Shown: positions 42,359-52,482 of the stretch, in pieces | How positions within the stretch are numbered: the first letter of the stretch is position 1 | Layout: every line of letters starts with the position of its first letter | DNA from: Nitzschia sp. pyKryTriq1 | Taxonomy: Eukaryota > Bacillariophyta > Bacillariophyceae > Bacillariales > Bacillariaceae | DNA: 64,000 bases | Direction of reading: 5' to 3' | Assembly: GCA_956465555.1 (NCBI GenBank) | Contig: OY101118.1 | Location: 1,943,751-2,007,750 of the forward strand | Position numbers and translations under genes: made by a program | Notes under the pieces: model-generated | The model's input: only the letters and a program-made list of their open reading frames with translations | Database searches by the model: none | What the model was told of the DNA's origin: nothing

Positions 42359-43037
42359 CTTCGATCTCGGACGAGCCACCCAATTAGTCTCTCGATGCTC
42401 CCCTTGTAGTTGTCGATCACCAGGCTTCAGGCTTCCCTGTTCTTTTGAATGGATCAAGAACTTTTACCTCCACTGAGAGCCAAAAACAGAGGGCAAGAAG
42501 TGAGCAGTGAGGAATGAATGAGCACCTCGAACCTCGACGTTTGGCTTGCTGAGGCTTGAAACAAAGGAGGGGCCTCTTTTCCTCATCGATCTTTCGAAAG
42601 ATCACATCGCGGCTGGTCGCTGGTCATCTTCTCACGTCTCACATCGTTGGGAGAAGGTGTCGGGTGGTCCTACAGTACTGGTACCTGGTACCGTACAAGA
42701 CGACAGCGCTTTAGCGTGGTCCGTGGTGGTGGTGTTCGAGCTCCAGGATAGTTTGGGAGCTTTTAACCTCGCGAAACACCACTACAGTATGATCTTCTCT
42801 ATGTGATCGATCGGGTCATTCGTCAATTCGTCTGGACGCACGTTCGTTTATTCTTGATTAGTTTTTGTTGGGGACAAAAGACAAAACAATGCGGAGACGA
42901 TGAGCAAAAGGAACAAGCATTATTGTGTCTATTTCTTTGTTCAATTCATACGACCCACGTCCAAAGATCTCTCTCTCTCTCTCTCTCTCTCCCCCCCTCT
43001 CTCTCTACCGTTTTTTAATATCCCGCATAGGAAAACC
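42359..43037. repeat. Divergent promoter region with GTAC cluster and (CT)n tract
   Basis: Between the SAPS and VMA21 genes. A GTAC run (CAGTACTGGTACCTGGTACCGTAC) lies at about 42671-42695. A (CT)n tract with an internal C7 run spans 42968-43006, ending about 30 bases before the VMA21 ATG. No gene is supported. Confidence 0.8.
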
Positions 43038-43410
43038 ATGAGTCTCTCTGTGTAAGTCCTGGCTCGAAGAAGCATAAGAAGGAGACAAAAGCGCGCTTGA
43101 TTTCTCACTTTCATTTCGCACCTCTCATTTCGGCACATTCAGATTACTCCAGCCACAAAACCAGGAGACAGGTAAAAAGCTCGGTATTGCGACGGGTCTC
43201 ATGTTCACTTGTCCAATTATGGCGTTCTATATTGCGATGTGGCTCTTCTCTGCCAAGAAAAACCCAGAAAATTGGGCAGGGGGCGTAGCCATTGTAGTTA
43301 CAAATATCATCATTGGTGGGTACTGCTATTCAGCTCTTACGGAAGACGACGACGATCCAAATGATAGAAGAGGCCCGAAGAGAGGAAGCCAAAAGGAGCG
43401 AACAGACTAG
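43038..43410 (+). CDS. VMA21: VMA21-like V-ATPase assembly factor
   Basis: Small ER membrane protein that helps assemble the proton-translocating V0 sector of the vacuolar ATPase. Proposed exons 43038-43051 (14 bases) and 43143-43410 (GTAAGT...CAG, phase 2) give 93 residues beginning MSLSVLLQPQNQETGKK. It has two transmembrane helices, LGIATGLMFTCPIMAFYIAM and WAGGVAIVVTNIIIGGYCYS, with the short loop (FSAKKNPEN) typical of VMA21, then an acidic/basic cytosolic tail. The tail lacks an obvious dilysine ER-retrieval end (it ends KERTD). Starting at Met 43201 instead would cut the first helix. The AG at 43141-43142 is chosen because it keeps phase; the tiny first exon is an inference. Confidence 0.75.
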
Positions 43411-43555
43411 AGGACAGAGGGCCCGTTTTTTAGCATCTGGAAAGTGCAAACAACCAGGGGACATCAGCGCAATTCGAACAGCTACGCACCATACATCATA
43501 CAAGTAGTGCTGCCGCATAGAAGACATTTCAGTGGACAAAACTCTAGCCGGTTGT

Positions 43556-46500
43556 CTAATCCTCATCCACCTTACTGTCTAAATTCCACCACGACCCAAC
43601 TTCCTTCCCTTTTGTTTTGCCGGACAAACGTCTTGACCTTCGTCGCGCGTTCATACTCGGGGCAGAACTGACGCTCCTATCGTCACTGTCATCTTTTCTT
43701 GCTCGTAAAGTCTTCTTCCGGTTTTTTAGGCGTCCATCAGAGCTGACAGAGCGGGAATCGACTGCGGTCGGCGTATCTGGTGTATCCCCCATCTTCTCGA
43801 GGAAGTTGTCGAGGCTGCTCTTCACAGAAGATTTATGCTCCTTGGCTTCGTTACGTCGACTCAAATAGGATTTCTTCTTTCTCGGAGTGGAGTCTCGGGG
43901 GGACAACAAAGAACTGACAGCACCTCTTTCCCCGGCCTTACATATCTCGTTCGTAGGCTCCCCACTGACTTGATCATCAGCATTTCCGCTCTTTGACATG
44001 TATTTGATCTTTGAACCGGCCTTGGATGGAGTTGACTTCGAGTCGCTACTTGTCCGTCTCAAACTTGTACGTCTTTTATCGGGAGTCAAGGGTACGCTGA
44101 GTCTGCCTTCCGATGAACTTCGTCGATGAGGCTCCTTGTTCGACCCACTTGGGGAATCCTGTTTGGTTTCTTTGTTGCTGCCAGTCTTGCCCTTAGTAGC
44201 GACCTTGCTCGACCGCCTACTTAACTTCTTATCGGATACGTCATTTTCGGTGCTGCTTTGCCGAGAAAGCGGGCTTGGGCTTCCAACAGAAGGTGAGTCA
44301 CTCGTACGACGAACACTTGAACGGCTACTCGAGCTCGATGTTCTAGCAAGTGGAGGGCGGCCTTCCTCAACTACACCAGTACCTTGGCTATTGCTTGCTG
44401 CTGTATTGGAAGCCAACACCACTCCTTTCGATTTATTGTTTGTTTTCGCGGTAGCCTGTGAAGTGCTCGAGCTCGATGTAGCTGCTGTTCCAACAGTCCG
44501 TTCATCTGCCGATTGCCTCTTGGTCTTTCCGTTGTCTTGTTCCAAAGCTGCACCTAATGAAGGGCTCTTTCTCATTTTTTCATTGTTCTCAACGTTTGGT
44601 TTTCCGTCGGCCGATCTCAAAGTATCGGAGAACTTCCTCTCGTCCCTCAAATCGTCAAGGGACGAGAGAAGGTCCGCAGAAGCCTCCGTTTCCCTCTCAT
44701 TAGTTCCATCGTTATCGGTTGACTTGACCAAAAGAGTACCTGGACTAGCCAAGGGGAGCTCAATCCAGCTAACTCGCTTGTTGCTGTTGGGAGATTCAAC
44801 CTTCCGCTGCCCGGCTTTCCTCTTCAAGACGCTGGGTGATTTGCAAGATTTGATTGAATCACTGTTACCCGAGAGGCTCGAGTGTTGAGGGGAAAGATAT
44901 CCAGGTCCACTCAAGCTACCTCCACCGAACATGTTTGCGGTTTGCTGAAGCTGATCGGCATCGAACTCAACAACCGACTGGTTTAGCTGAGATGTAGAGC
45001 CGTGTCGTTGTTGGAACGAGTTCGAAGCGTAATCCTGTGTTCCCTGCGTCGAATCGTCGTTCAAATCCAGTTCACCCTCGATTCCTTCACCTGCCTCGTC
45101 ATGATATAGTTCCATAATCGAATTTATCGGTTTGATAGACTCATTCCGATGCGTCAAAATGGAAGGATCAAGTGAGGCGATGCTAGCGTTCAAGGCGTTG
45201 AAATTAGACTGGTCTCCCTTGTTAACTCCTTGCTCATCATCGTCATCATCGTCAGGTTTAGGCATTCCCAGGAATATTGCCAAGTCGTCTGTATGCTCGC
45301 CCTGAAGCTCACTCAGTTCTTCCTTAGATTGTTTTTTGGGTGACGTCTTCTTGCTCTTCCTCCGAGAAGCAGAATCTTTCTTGTTCCTATCCGACATAGC
45401 AGGCGCACTAGCCACACTACCATTGCTGCTTTTCTTCCGTAAATTTCGACCTGGGGACCTAGCTTCAACCATTTCCAGCGCGGAAGACAGCGACGCCGGC
45501 CCGCCATTTTGTCTCTCTTTTTCTCTCTTCTGTGCAGGGGTGTGTTTCAAGGTTAGCGTTGACGAGTGCATCGAGTCTACTTTCTCTCCACCTTCTTCAT
45601 CTTGTGATACATCTATCGACCGTGGAGGGGGAAGTTCTGGCGTCATTGCTCGGAGACTTTTCTTTCTTCTCAGCTGTTGTCTTGCTTCCCCGGCGCCGAG
45701 CGATTTACTACTCCCACCGCCTTGACTCAAATCTGCTCTTCTTTGTTGCCGTTCGCGAATTTTTGCCGTACTTTCAAGTACTGTGGGACCACTTGAATGC
45801 CCAACATTTTCTAAATCACCATGCATAACGCTCGAGTTCTTGTCAACTGCCGCAACCGGAAACCCAGGTGGAACTTCCGCTCCATTACCGGTCGTTAAGC
45901 TTACTTTGCGTTGGAGTCGCCCTGAAGGTTCTCCCAAAAGGGGTGGATGGTCCATCGGTTGCGACGATGATTTCATAGAGGAAGAAGAATCTCCTGTCAC
46001 TGATCGGCTAAGTGCAGAATGCCGGCTCCTAGCACTGGGTGTTCTGCTCCTGACACTTGACTTTCGCTCCTTTCGCAATTCCTTTCGATTTTCGGATACA
46101 GAAGACCCATCGTGCATCACAGACGCAGAGGATGATCGCGACCGGCGTCGCTCGCGAACCTCATCCCGATCGGCTACCTGTCCACCAAATACCGAGGCTG
46201 ACCCAGAAGAATGAGAACGCCGCGTTCTTCTTTGAATTTTACTTGCCGAGCTCATGACGCTGCGATCACCACTATTTCTTGTCTTTGCAGGCTCTGCTTC
46301 TTTCGCTTCTTCCAAAAATGCATTCAACGAACCCAAAACGCTGGACTTCCTTCCATCCGAGCCCTGCTTGCGTTTGGACTTCTCGACTATCGACATTCTT
46401 CTTCTGCGTGTCGAAGGTGTCAAGGGTTCAGGATCCGAACTCTTGGATGTTGACTTTTCTCGGGATTTACTCCTCTCGCGCGAGCCCTCTCTTGATCGTG

Positions 46501-46975
46501 ATCTATCTCGTTTCTCCTTTGAACTAGACGAATGGTGCTTTCGTTCCCGAGAACTACCTCTTTCGCTTGACAAACTTCGTCTCCTTCGACCACTACCTTC
46601 GCTTGACAGACTTCTTTCGCGCGGTTTCTTCTTCTCGGCTGATTCACTTCGGTACCCCTTTTTGCTTCCGTCTCGTGATCTACTTCTTTCGCGTAACTTG
46701 CTCTCGTCGTGTGAACGATGGCGCCCCCCACGGCTATTACTGTGCTCGCCTCGTCTCTTGTCATGATCATCATTCTTCCCCTTTAACGGTCCAGCACTGC
46801 TGGATCTAGTCCTTTCCTTCCTCGGCGATGAGGCCAGTGAATTATCATCTGATGACGACCTAGATTTTCCCTCCCGCATGGACGAATGGCGCGACAGCTT
46901 CCTCTCTTTGTCTGGCATATTTATTTCGGGACGGCGATGATGAGGTGAGTTGCTTTCGTTCTTGGCAACTGCCAT
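43556..46975 (-). CDS. 1139-residue SR-rich, intrinsically disordered protein
   Basis: A single frame from ATG 46975 to 43556, without introns. It is almost all Ser, Arg, Lys, Asp and Glu: RSRSRDGSKKGYRSESAEKK, SLSSERGSSRERKHHSSSS, RSRSREGSRERSKSREKS. No folded domain is visible. A helical motif occurs near both ends: RKSSVLGSLNAFLEEAKE (residues ~215-232) and HKSSVKSSLDNFLEKMGD (~1060-1077), which may be paired binding modules. The mid-section has DDDDDDEQGVN and RRTSDSPSVGSPSPL runs. The C-terminus ends in RRRSRRLSGKTKG then SWWNLDSKVDED. SR repeats suggest pre-mRNA processing or a phosphorylated scaffold, but without an RRM this remains speculation. Its 3' end faces VMA21 145 bases away. 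Confidence 0.7.
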   Translation of the reverse strand: MAVAKNESNSPHHRRPEINMPDKERKLSRHSSMREGKSRSSSDDNSLASSPRKERTRSSSAGPLKGKNDDHDKRRGEHSNSRGGRHRSHDESKLRERSRSRDGSKKGYRSESAEKKKPRERSLSSEGSGRRRRSLSSERGSSRERKHHSSSSKEKRDRSRSREGSRERSKSREKSTSKSSDPEPLTPSTRRRRMSIVEKSKRKQGSDGRKSSVLGSLNAFLEEAKEAEPAKTRNSGDRSVMSSASKIQRRTRRSHSSGSASVFGGQVADRDEVRERRRSRSSSASVMHDGSSVSENRKELRKERKSSVRSRTPSARSRHSALSRSVTGDSSSSMKSSSQPMDHPPLLGEPSGRLQRKVSLTTGNGAEVPPGFPVAAVDKNSSVMHGDLENVGHSSGPTVLESTAKIRERQQRRADLSQGGGSSKSLGAGEARQQLRRKKSLRAMTPELPPPRSIDVSQDEEGGEKVDSMHSSTLTLKHTPAQKREKERQNGGPASLSSALEMVEARSPGRNLRKKSSNGSVASAPAMSDRNKKDSASRRKSKKTSPKKQSKEELSELQGEHTDDLAIFLGMPKPDDDDDDEQGVNKGDQSNFNALNASIASLDPSILTHRNESIKPINSIMELYHDEAGEGIEGELDLNDDSTQGTQDYASNSFQQRHGSTSQLNQSVVEFDADQLQQTANMFGGGSLSGPGYLSPQHSSLSGNSDSIKSCKSPSVLKRKAGQRKVESPNSNKRVSWIELPLASPGTLLVKSTDNDGTNERETEASADLLSSLDDLRDERKFSDTLRSADGKPNVENNEKMRKSPSLGAALEQDNGKTKRQSADERTVGTAATSSSSTSQATAKTNNKSKGVVLASNTAASNSQGTGVVEEGRPPLARTSSSSSRSSVRRTSDSPSVGSPSPLSRQSSTENDVSDKKLSRRSSKVATKGKTGSNKETKQDSPSGSNKEPHRRSSSEGRLSVPLTPDKRRTSLRRTSSDSKSTPSKAGSKIKYMSKSGNADDQVSGEPTNEICKAGERGAVSSLLSPRDSTPRKKKSYLSRRNEAKEHKSSVKSSLDNFLEKMGDTPDTPTAVDSRSVSSDGRLKNRKKTLRARKDDSDDRSVSSAPSMNARRRSRRLSGKTKGKEVGSWWNLDSKVDED

Positions 46976-48051
46976 CCCAGTGATGACGAGCGAAGAAAAT
47001 CACACCGAGAACGAGCAACAGCGGGGCGCGACGGGGCGTTACTCTTCACAGGTGTGCATTGAGCACCAACAGTATTGAATAATGATAAATTCCCGATAAC
47101 CCTCTACTGTTCTTAAAATAACTGGTGTTGTACTCGTACAATGGAAGGGTAAGGTACTTGTACTCACTCTCTAGTAGAAGGGAGAGATCAAAATGCAGTG
47201 AACTATCACAAGGTCGGTGACTAAACGCTATACAATCCGAAGAAGCTTGTGCGTGCGCTGGATAGATGATGTAACTTCTGGCGGTGGGGTATCTATCGCG
47301 CAAAATCAGAGCATCTCCTCGTCGGCAAAAGGGTCATTCGCGGGCTTTTTCACGACTGTGAACAATAGCCCATGTCCCGATGGGGACATTTTGGTACTGT
47401 ACGGTACGCAGTAGTACACACCGTGTACGAGTGTGCAGCGTGCAGCACTGAGTGCTGATTGCCAGTGAATCAATGCAAAGGGGTAAGTAGATATATTAAC
47501 AGGAAGTATTTGATGATCACATCACCCCTGAGTCGAAATATTACAAACACACTTCTTATTTTTAAGAACGAGTACACAGTATGCTGACAAGCGGTGGCAA
47601 GTGGTGGTAACGCACGAGTAACGACGACGATGAGGCGATGAGGGACCATGCCGGATGCCCAGGGACGAGGGACCTCCTACGTCTCCCATTCACATCCTAA
47701 CCAACACTACTGGGAACTGGACAAGAACGATTTGTGAAGACAAATCAAAGGAGACGACGATGACGATGGGGACCACTCCCCAGGAAAACGGCCTCGCATA
47801 GCGTGGAAACGTCAAATGACACTCCGTGGATTTTGGAAAGCTTTCACGTCGGTGATCGAACGGTTTCTTGCAGGTTTTGAAACGTTTTCAGGAGAAATAT
47901 GTTTTGATCGCTGTTCTTTCTACGCTAGATTGCTGTTTTTCAAACCCTTCATTTCCACGGTGTCATTCTGATTCGACTCGACAACGCCTCGAGCTTCCAT
48001 CACTTTTCAATTCTCGTATAATTTGCCTTCACTATATGATACTGATTCAAA
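46976..48051. other. Divergent intergenic region with short GTAC clusters
   Basis: Between the SR-rich and four-helix membrane genes. GTAC runs at about 47128-47165 and 47390-47440 (GGTACTGTACGGTACGCAGTAGTAC). No exact TACCGGTA is seen. The frames here, for example 47868-48167, show no protein features. Confidence 0.6.
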
Positions 48052-48933
48052 ATGAGTCGATCCAGCAGTACTTCGTCCCATGGCAGCGCCCTCTACGCTA
48101 TATTCTCAAGCTTTACCAGACTGGTTGTTTTAGGATACGCGGCGCTGGCCGTCTTCACTTTCTTTGAGATCCGGGCCCTTCTCCTCAACAGCAAGAATGG
48201 CGACTCCTCTTTCGAGATCGACGACGGGACGTTGTTTGTTCCTTTGGTCCTTTGCTTCCCCAGCGCGCTCGAGGTCGATGGATTTGTCATCGTGGATTCC
48301 ACCAACAAGACGAGCCCTGCTTTTGTGGAGCAAGTTGAATGCCGCCAGCTGGACTACCTGATGAGCGCTTGCGCCGCGAGCTTACTTTTTGCAACTGCAG
48401 CGTGCGTTCTCTTTGTCTTTTGCGATTTCTTGGCCCGCCTTTTCTGCTGTCCATTCGACTTGAATTCGTCCTCTGGGATGGCAATCTTTCTCATGTTCAT
48501 CCTGGTGCAATCTGGGATCTCTATCGGGGCCTTGGCGGAACAGAACTATTTCTGGGTGGAGCATTTCCAGGACGTGATAGAAGAACGCGAACTCGACTTG
48601 GAGGTTGAGTCGTACGCTCATTCCATCTTTCTGATCGGTGCGTCCCTCAGCTCGTTCGGTGTTGCCTTTTTGCTCTTGATAGATGCAACCTGCTCTCGCT
48701 GTTGTCGCCACAAGGATGATGCTGATGACCGCTGCACCAAGGAAGACGACAAGGAAGATAAAAGGATCTTTGGGTGGATGCGCAAAGGGAAACACATGGA
48801 AGAAGGCAGCCACGACGAGGAAAACACGCGCATTCCGCCACCTGCAGAACAAGAGTACGAAGATCACGGAAGCACTGTTGCTGCTTCCAGTAGCCGTAGC
48901 ACAGGGATCGTGCCGCCTTGGTGTAAAGTCTGA
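48052..48933 (+). CDS. Four-helix membrane protein of unknown function
   Basis: 293 residues, no intron; ATG 48052 gives MSRSSSTSSHGS. Four hydrophobic segments are clear: LVVLGYAALAVFTFFEI (~27-43), LMSACAASLLFATAACVLFVFCDFL (split here as LLFATAACVLFVFCDFL, ~110-126), GMAIFLMFILVQSGISIG (~143-160) and IFLIGASLSSFGVAFLLLI (~193-211). The first extracellular or lumenal loop holds an NKTS glycosylation site and two Cys. The C-terminus is cytosolic by charge: CSRCCRH then Asp/Lys-rich sequence. The 4-TM layout resembles MARVEL/tetraspanin-like proteins, but the CCG and other tetraspanin marks are absent. Confidence 0.7.
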   Translation: MSRSSSTSSHGSALYAIFSSFTRLVVLGYAALAVFTFFEIRALLLNSKNGDSSFEIDDGTLFVPLVLCFPSALEVDGFVIVDSTNKTSPAFVEQVECRQLDYLMSACAASLLFATAACVLFVFCDFLARLFCCPFDLNSSSGMAIFLMFILVQSGISIGALAEQNYFWVEHFQDVIEERELDLEVESYAHSIFLIGASLSSFGVAFLLLIDATCSRCCRHKDDADDRCTKEDDKEDKRIFGWMRKGKHMEEGSHDEENTRIPPPAEQEYEDHGSTVAASSSRSTGIVPPWCKV

Positions 48934-50125
48934 GGATGCCAATAGTCCTACCAGCGTTGGACTTCTCTGCCGTACAAGAACAATAAATATTTCAGATGAT
49001 CTGGTATTATAAGAAGAATCTCTCAATGATTTCGCACAATGCACTAGTTGTCTACTTACAATACAAGTAGCAGAACTAGACTGTAACATCAGTAGGCGAG
49101 TGAACTAGCGTCTGAAGCTACAAAACAACCTGGCTTGCCTGTTTGAAGTGCTTGCTCCTCTACTAGTTTTCCTCGTGGAAAATACTCCGTCACCGAAACC
49201 CAAACCGAAACCCAAACCCAAACGCAGAGGAAGATGCAGATGCAAGAATACTGCGAAGGAGTAGCGACCAACTCCGCTGGAGGAACAAGAGAGAAAAGAA
49301 AATGGAGAATATGCAAGCCTGTTGCTCTATTTTCAAACCAAATAGGAGAAATGATTTCCCTTCCTTCTGCTGCACCAAACTAGCTCCTCATTCAAGCCAT
49401 TGCTAGTAGTAGAGAGTAAAGGGTCAATCGTCGATTGACTACATTATCATCGATCATACCTGCATACACTATGCTGTATTCCTCTAGTAGCTAGCTCTCC
49501 CTAGAGAATTGTAGTAGTAGCAATACTTGTACGAACTACATTACATTTGATGAAAATACTCATTATCGCAATCCTGTCAACTGTCTTATTCTGATCTACG
49601 CTCCACCACCAGAAGTACTCGTCTCTACTCTACCGGTACATACTCGGTACTATAGAGATACTTCTACGAAAACAAGAACAGCAACACCGACCACAACACC
49701 ATGGCATGCATGATCATGAAGTCATGCATGCGTGCGGGTACTTGCGGCTACCGCCGCTTCGAACAGACGCCGCCATACTAGCAGTCTGGAGTACTTGGAA
49801 TTGGTGGTGACGGGTCGGTTACAAGAACCTGCCCGGCGCCACCACTCGTGAATCAACTCGAGAGTCGAATCACAAGCCGTGGTGCGGGCGGGCGGGAAAC
49901 TTAAAAACTACTGGAGATACAAACTTCGTTGCTCCCCATGCGTTATCCGAATTTATGAGTTGCTTGTGGCCACTCAGAATTTGGACGCACACGGGGAGAG
50001 GAGATGAATATTCTGGGTTTGTGTCGGTCATTTCGGTTCCTTGAGGTTCTTCACCGATCCGGGGGAATCGGGAATCGGGAATTCGGTTGTCCTCCTATTC
50101 TGTTGGCTTGCCGGTCTCCAGCGGC
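48934..50125. other. 1.2-kb gap with GTAC motifs and a palindrome
   Basis: CTACCGGTACATACTCGGTAC lies at about 49630-49650. GCATGCATGA (49704-49713) and TCATGCATGC (49722-49731) form a perfect 10-bp inverted repeat with an 8-base loop. CCCAAACCGAAACCCAAACC near 49200 is a short direct repeat. No gene is supported. Confidence 0.55.
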
Positions 50126-50517
50126 TCAAGCCCACAGACTCCCTAGACTTCGAATGTTATGTTGATGCCCACTTTGCAGGACTTTACTCCTTCGAAGACT
50201 TGATGGACCCCACTTGCGTCAAGTCACGTACAGGGTACGTTATTGCTATTTCAGGATGCCCAGTGGTTTGAGTATCAAGGCTGCAAACGGACATTGCAAG
50301 CAGCACAATGGAAGCAGAGTACAACGCTCTTGCTATGGCTATGCGAGACGTGCTTCTATTGCAAACACTATTCAAGCAAATCGGACATGGCATTGGCCTT
50401 GACGATTTTGTCACCTCTCACTTCAAGACTACAGTGTGGGAGGATAAGAAAGCAAATTTGGAAGAGGCGGCGAAAGATCCAACAATACACGCCTTGAAAT
50501 ATAACAAAGGAGTCAAA
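50126..50517 (+). pseudogene. Ty1/copia retrotransposon RNase H remnant with in-frame stop
   Basis: The translation RLKPTDSLDFECYVDAHFAG, then DPTCVKSRTGYVIAISGCPV, TMEAEYNALAMAMRDVLLLQ and FKTTVWEDKKANL follows the Ty1/copia RNase H domain in order. The conserved Trp after GCPV(V/I/L) is a TGA stop at 50269-50271; downstream the same frame continues, so it is a nonsense change and not a frameshift. After about 50460 similarity fades (ALKYNKG is the last recognisable piece). No reverse transcriptase, integrase or LTR is visible. A 5'- and 3'-truncated fossil insertion. Confidence 0.85.
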
Positions 50518-51257
50518 GCCCCTACGCGTACCCCACTTCTTACAAGTATTGACACACCAAATTCGTTCGCATACTTCTCCCCCCCGGGAGATTTTGTGAG
50601 TACGTCGACTTGCGGCTCTTTGATTGGAACCGAGCATGTTTTTCGTACTTTGGAGGCATATATGGAATCAATGGTAGAAAATATCAAGCAGGAGTCCCAT
50701 TCGAGATTATTTAAGGCAGGTGTCAGAAATTGACATTTTCTGCGCCACGTAAGGCTTCGAAATTTCATGCTGCAATAGTAAACTTCAATTTTCGCTGTCA
50801 TGATTTGAGTTTTGTATGAGAAAAGTTCTTTTGATTCTCTAACAACGACCATCTGCCAATCTTGATCGTTAATCGATGGATTCCACAAGTTCCATAGAAG
50901 AGCGCGGAACGCGTCTGATCACTATGGAGCCATGAAACGTCTCACTACACGTACTTATGGAAAAACAAAAGACAGGTGGTCGGTCGGTGGTTGAAGGAGC
51001 GAAGAGCGCTATTAAAATACTCGTACTCTACTGTGCGTATGTGCCTGAACAAGCAAGCAGAAGGAAAAAGGAGTATCTTTTTCTTGATGGAGAAAAACTT
51101 TCAGACTTCAAACGTTCAAGTAGCGTTCAGCCCACAAGTTCAAAGCAAGCCAACAAACAGGAGCAACAACAAAAGAGCTCCTGTTCGTATCAAGCATTAT
51201 CGCATCATTTCTCAGCCTCATTACTTCATTAATACCCGATACATTACAAACACAAAG
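50518..51257. other. Gap between copia remnant and RGLE orphan B
   Basis: The frame after the copia remnant stays open to 50733 but has no recognisable features and may be host DNA. From about 50950 to 51257 the sequence is probably the RGLE gene's leader; the open frame upstream of its ATG has no better start. Confidence 0.5.
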
Positions 51258-51902
51258 ATGGGCGCAAGAAAACTGTCAAGCGTTCAAAATGACGAGCAGC
51301 AACGGGAGATCCCCACGAAGACGAAAACTCTGAAGAGAAAAAGTCTATCAGTGAACTTTGATCGATTGGTCAAAGTCACTACGGTACCTCACATCAACGA
51401 TTTCAGTGAGGAAGATATCCTTCTTCTGTGGTATACCTCGGAAGAATATGACCAAACCAGGCATGCGTGTATGGAGGTCGTTCGTCGAATGAATGAACCT
51501 GCCACCCACGCCTCGTGCCTGGATCACCCCTCTGGCTATCTGAAAGACCGAGTGACTGCTCCGCACACTCGAGGGCTTGAAAGCCTTGAAAATTCAAAAG
51601 GCAACATGCGTCGAATCCGACGACTGGCAGCCACAAAAGCTGTTCTATCAGAACAAAACTTTCAAAGGGCGGAAGGGTATGATGATTCAGAATTCCTGAG
51701 CCAGATTTATCGAAAGATCTCAGCTCCTTGTCAAGTCGAAGCCAACTTAATGGGTCTTCACGACGAGAAGGAAGCACTTCAGTGCTATAATGAACCAGTG
51801 ATATCACCCCGCTCGACAGGGCTTTCGGTTCCACGGAAGGCAATCAGGTTGCCGTCATCCGGCTCGCGCTCCAGGATAGTTCGACCCCTAAGCTACTACT
51901 GA
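51258..51902 (+). CDS. Diatom-type 'RGLE' orphan family protein B
   Basis: 214 residues from ATG 51258 (MGARKLSSVQNDEQQ); the open frame extends upstream without protein character. It shares the layout of the protein at 14685: basic N-terminus (KRKSLSVNFDRLVKV), acidic Trp block (FSEEDILLLWYTSEEYDQTR), then PHTRGLESL and a basic helix (NMRRIRRLAATKAVL) followed by EYxxR-like SEQNFQRAEG. The C-terminus is Ser/Pro/Arg-rich (ISPRSTGLSVPRK). The VNFDRLVKV segment resembles a beta-strand docking motif; that is speculation. No domain name or function is known to me. Confidence 0.75.
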   Translation: MGARKLSSVQNDEQQREIPTKTKTLKRKSLSVNFDRLVKVTTVPHINDFSEEDILLLWYTSEEYDQTRHACMEVVRRMNEPATHASCLDHPSGYLKDRVTAPHTRGLESLENSKGNMRRIRRLAATKAVLSEQNFQRAEGYDDSEFLSQIYRKISAPCQVEANLMGLHDEKEALQCYNEPVISPRSTGLSVPRKAIRLPSSGSRSRIVRPLSYY

Positions 51903-52482
51903 ACCGAAGTACTGAAGCAGAACTTGTACGATACTACTGTAGTGTAGGAATATGAAAGCATACATCTTTTCCAAGCTATACTTTCTGCTATAGTAGGTTT
52001 CCCAGGAACGGAACAACGAGGACATCCCCACGCTTAACTTCCTATGTAGGGATAAAGCTGATCGCAATCCTATTGTTTTCTACATTTTTGCTGGTACAAA
52101 TGAACTCGCGATGATTGATGCTTCCGACAAGAAGACGACGATCTGCAAGGAACGATGCAAACTTCTAAAACTCCACTCCGGGGTAGAAAGTGCAATAGTC
52201 TACGTACTTGTACTATTGAGATGTATGTAGTTCTAGCTTATGGTTAAGAGTCTCTCAATTGATACAACGCCGTTGCTCCTAAAAATTCTCATCTTTGATT
52301 GAAGAAGTCATTCACTCGATATGTAACAGTACTAACGGTACCTCTGTGGATGTTCTTGCTTTGTACTCTAGTCAGCGACTTTGGATATCGATACTGCCCA
52401 TCTTGGGCTTCGTCCAATAATTATGAAGCATTCACTCATTCATTTATTGACAGCACGACACGAGGCCAGGATTGATGAATCT
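51903..52482. other. Intergenic gap, no gene supported
   Basis: Contains isolated GTAC words (GTACTTGTAC near 52204; CAGTACTAACGGTACC near 52328) but no dense cluster. It is a convergent gap between RGLE B and the small minus-strand gene. Confidence 0.5.

Noticed and set aside
44136-44888. 250-codon plus-strand frame with Leu/Ser-rich translation
   Set aside because: Antisense of the SR-rich protein; Ser/Arg codons read in reverse give Leu/Ser-rich frames.
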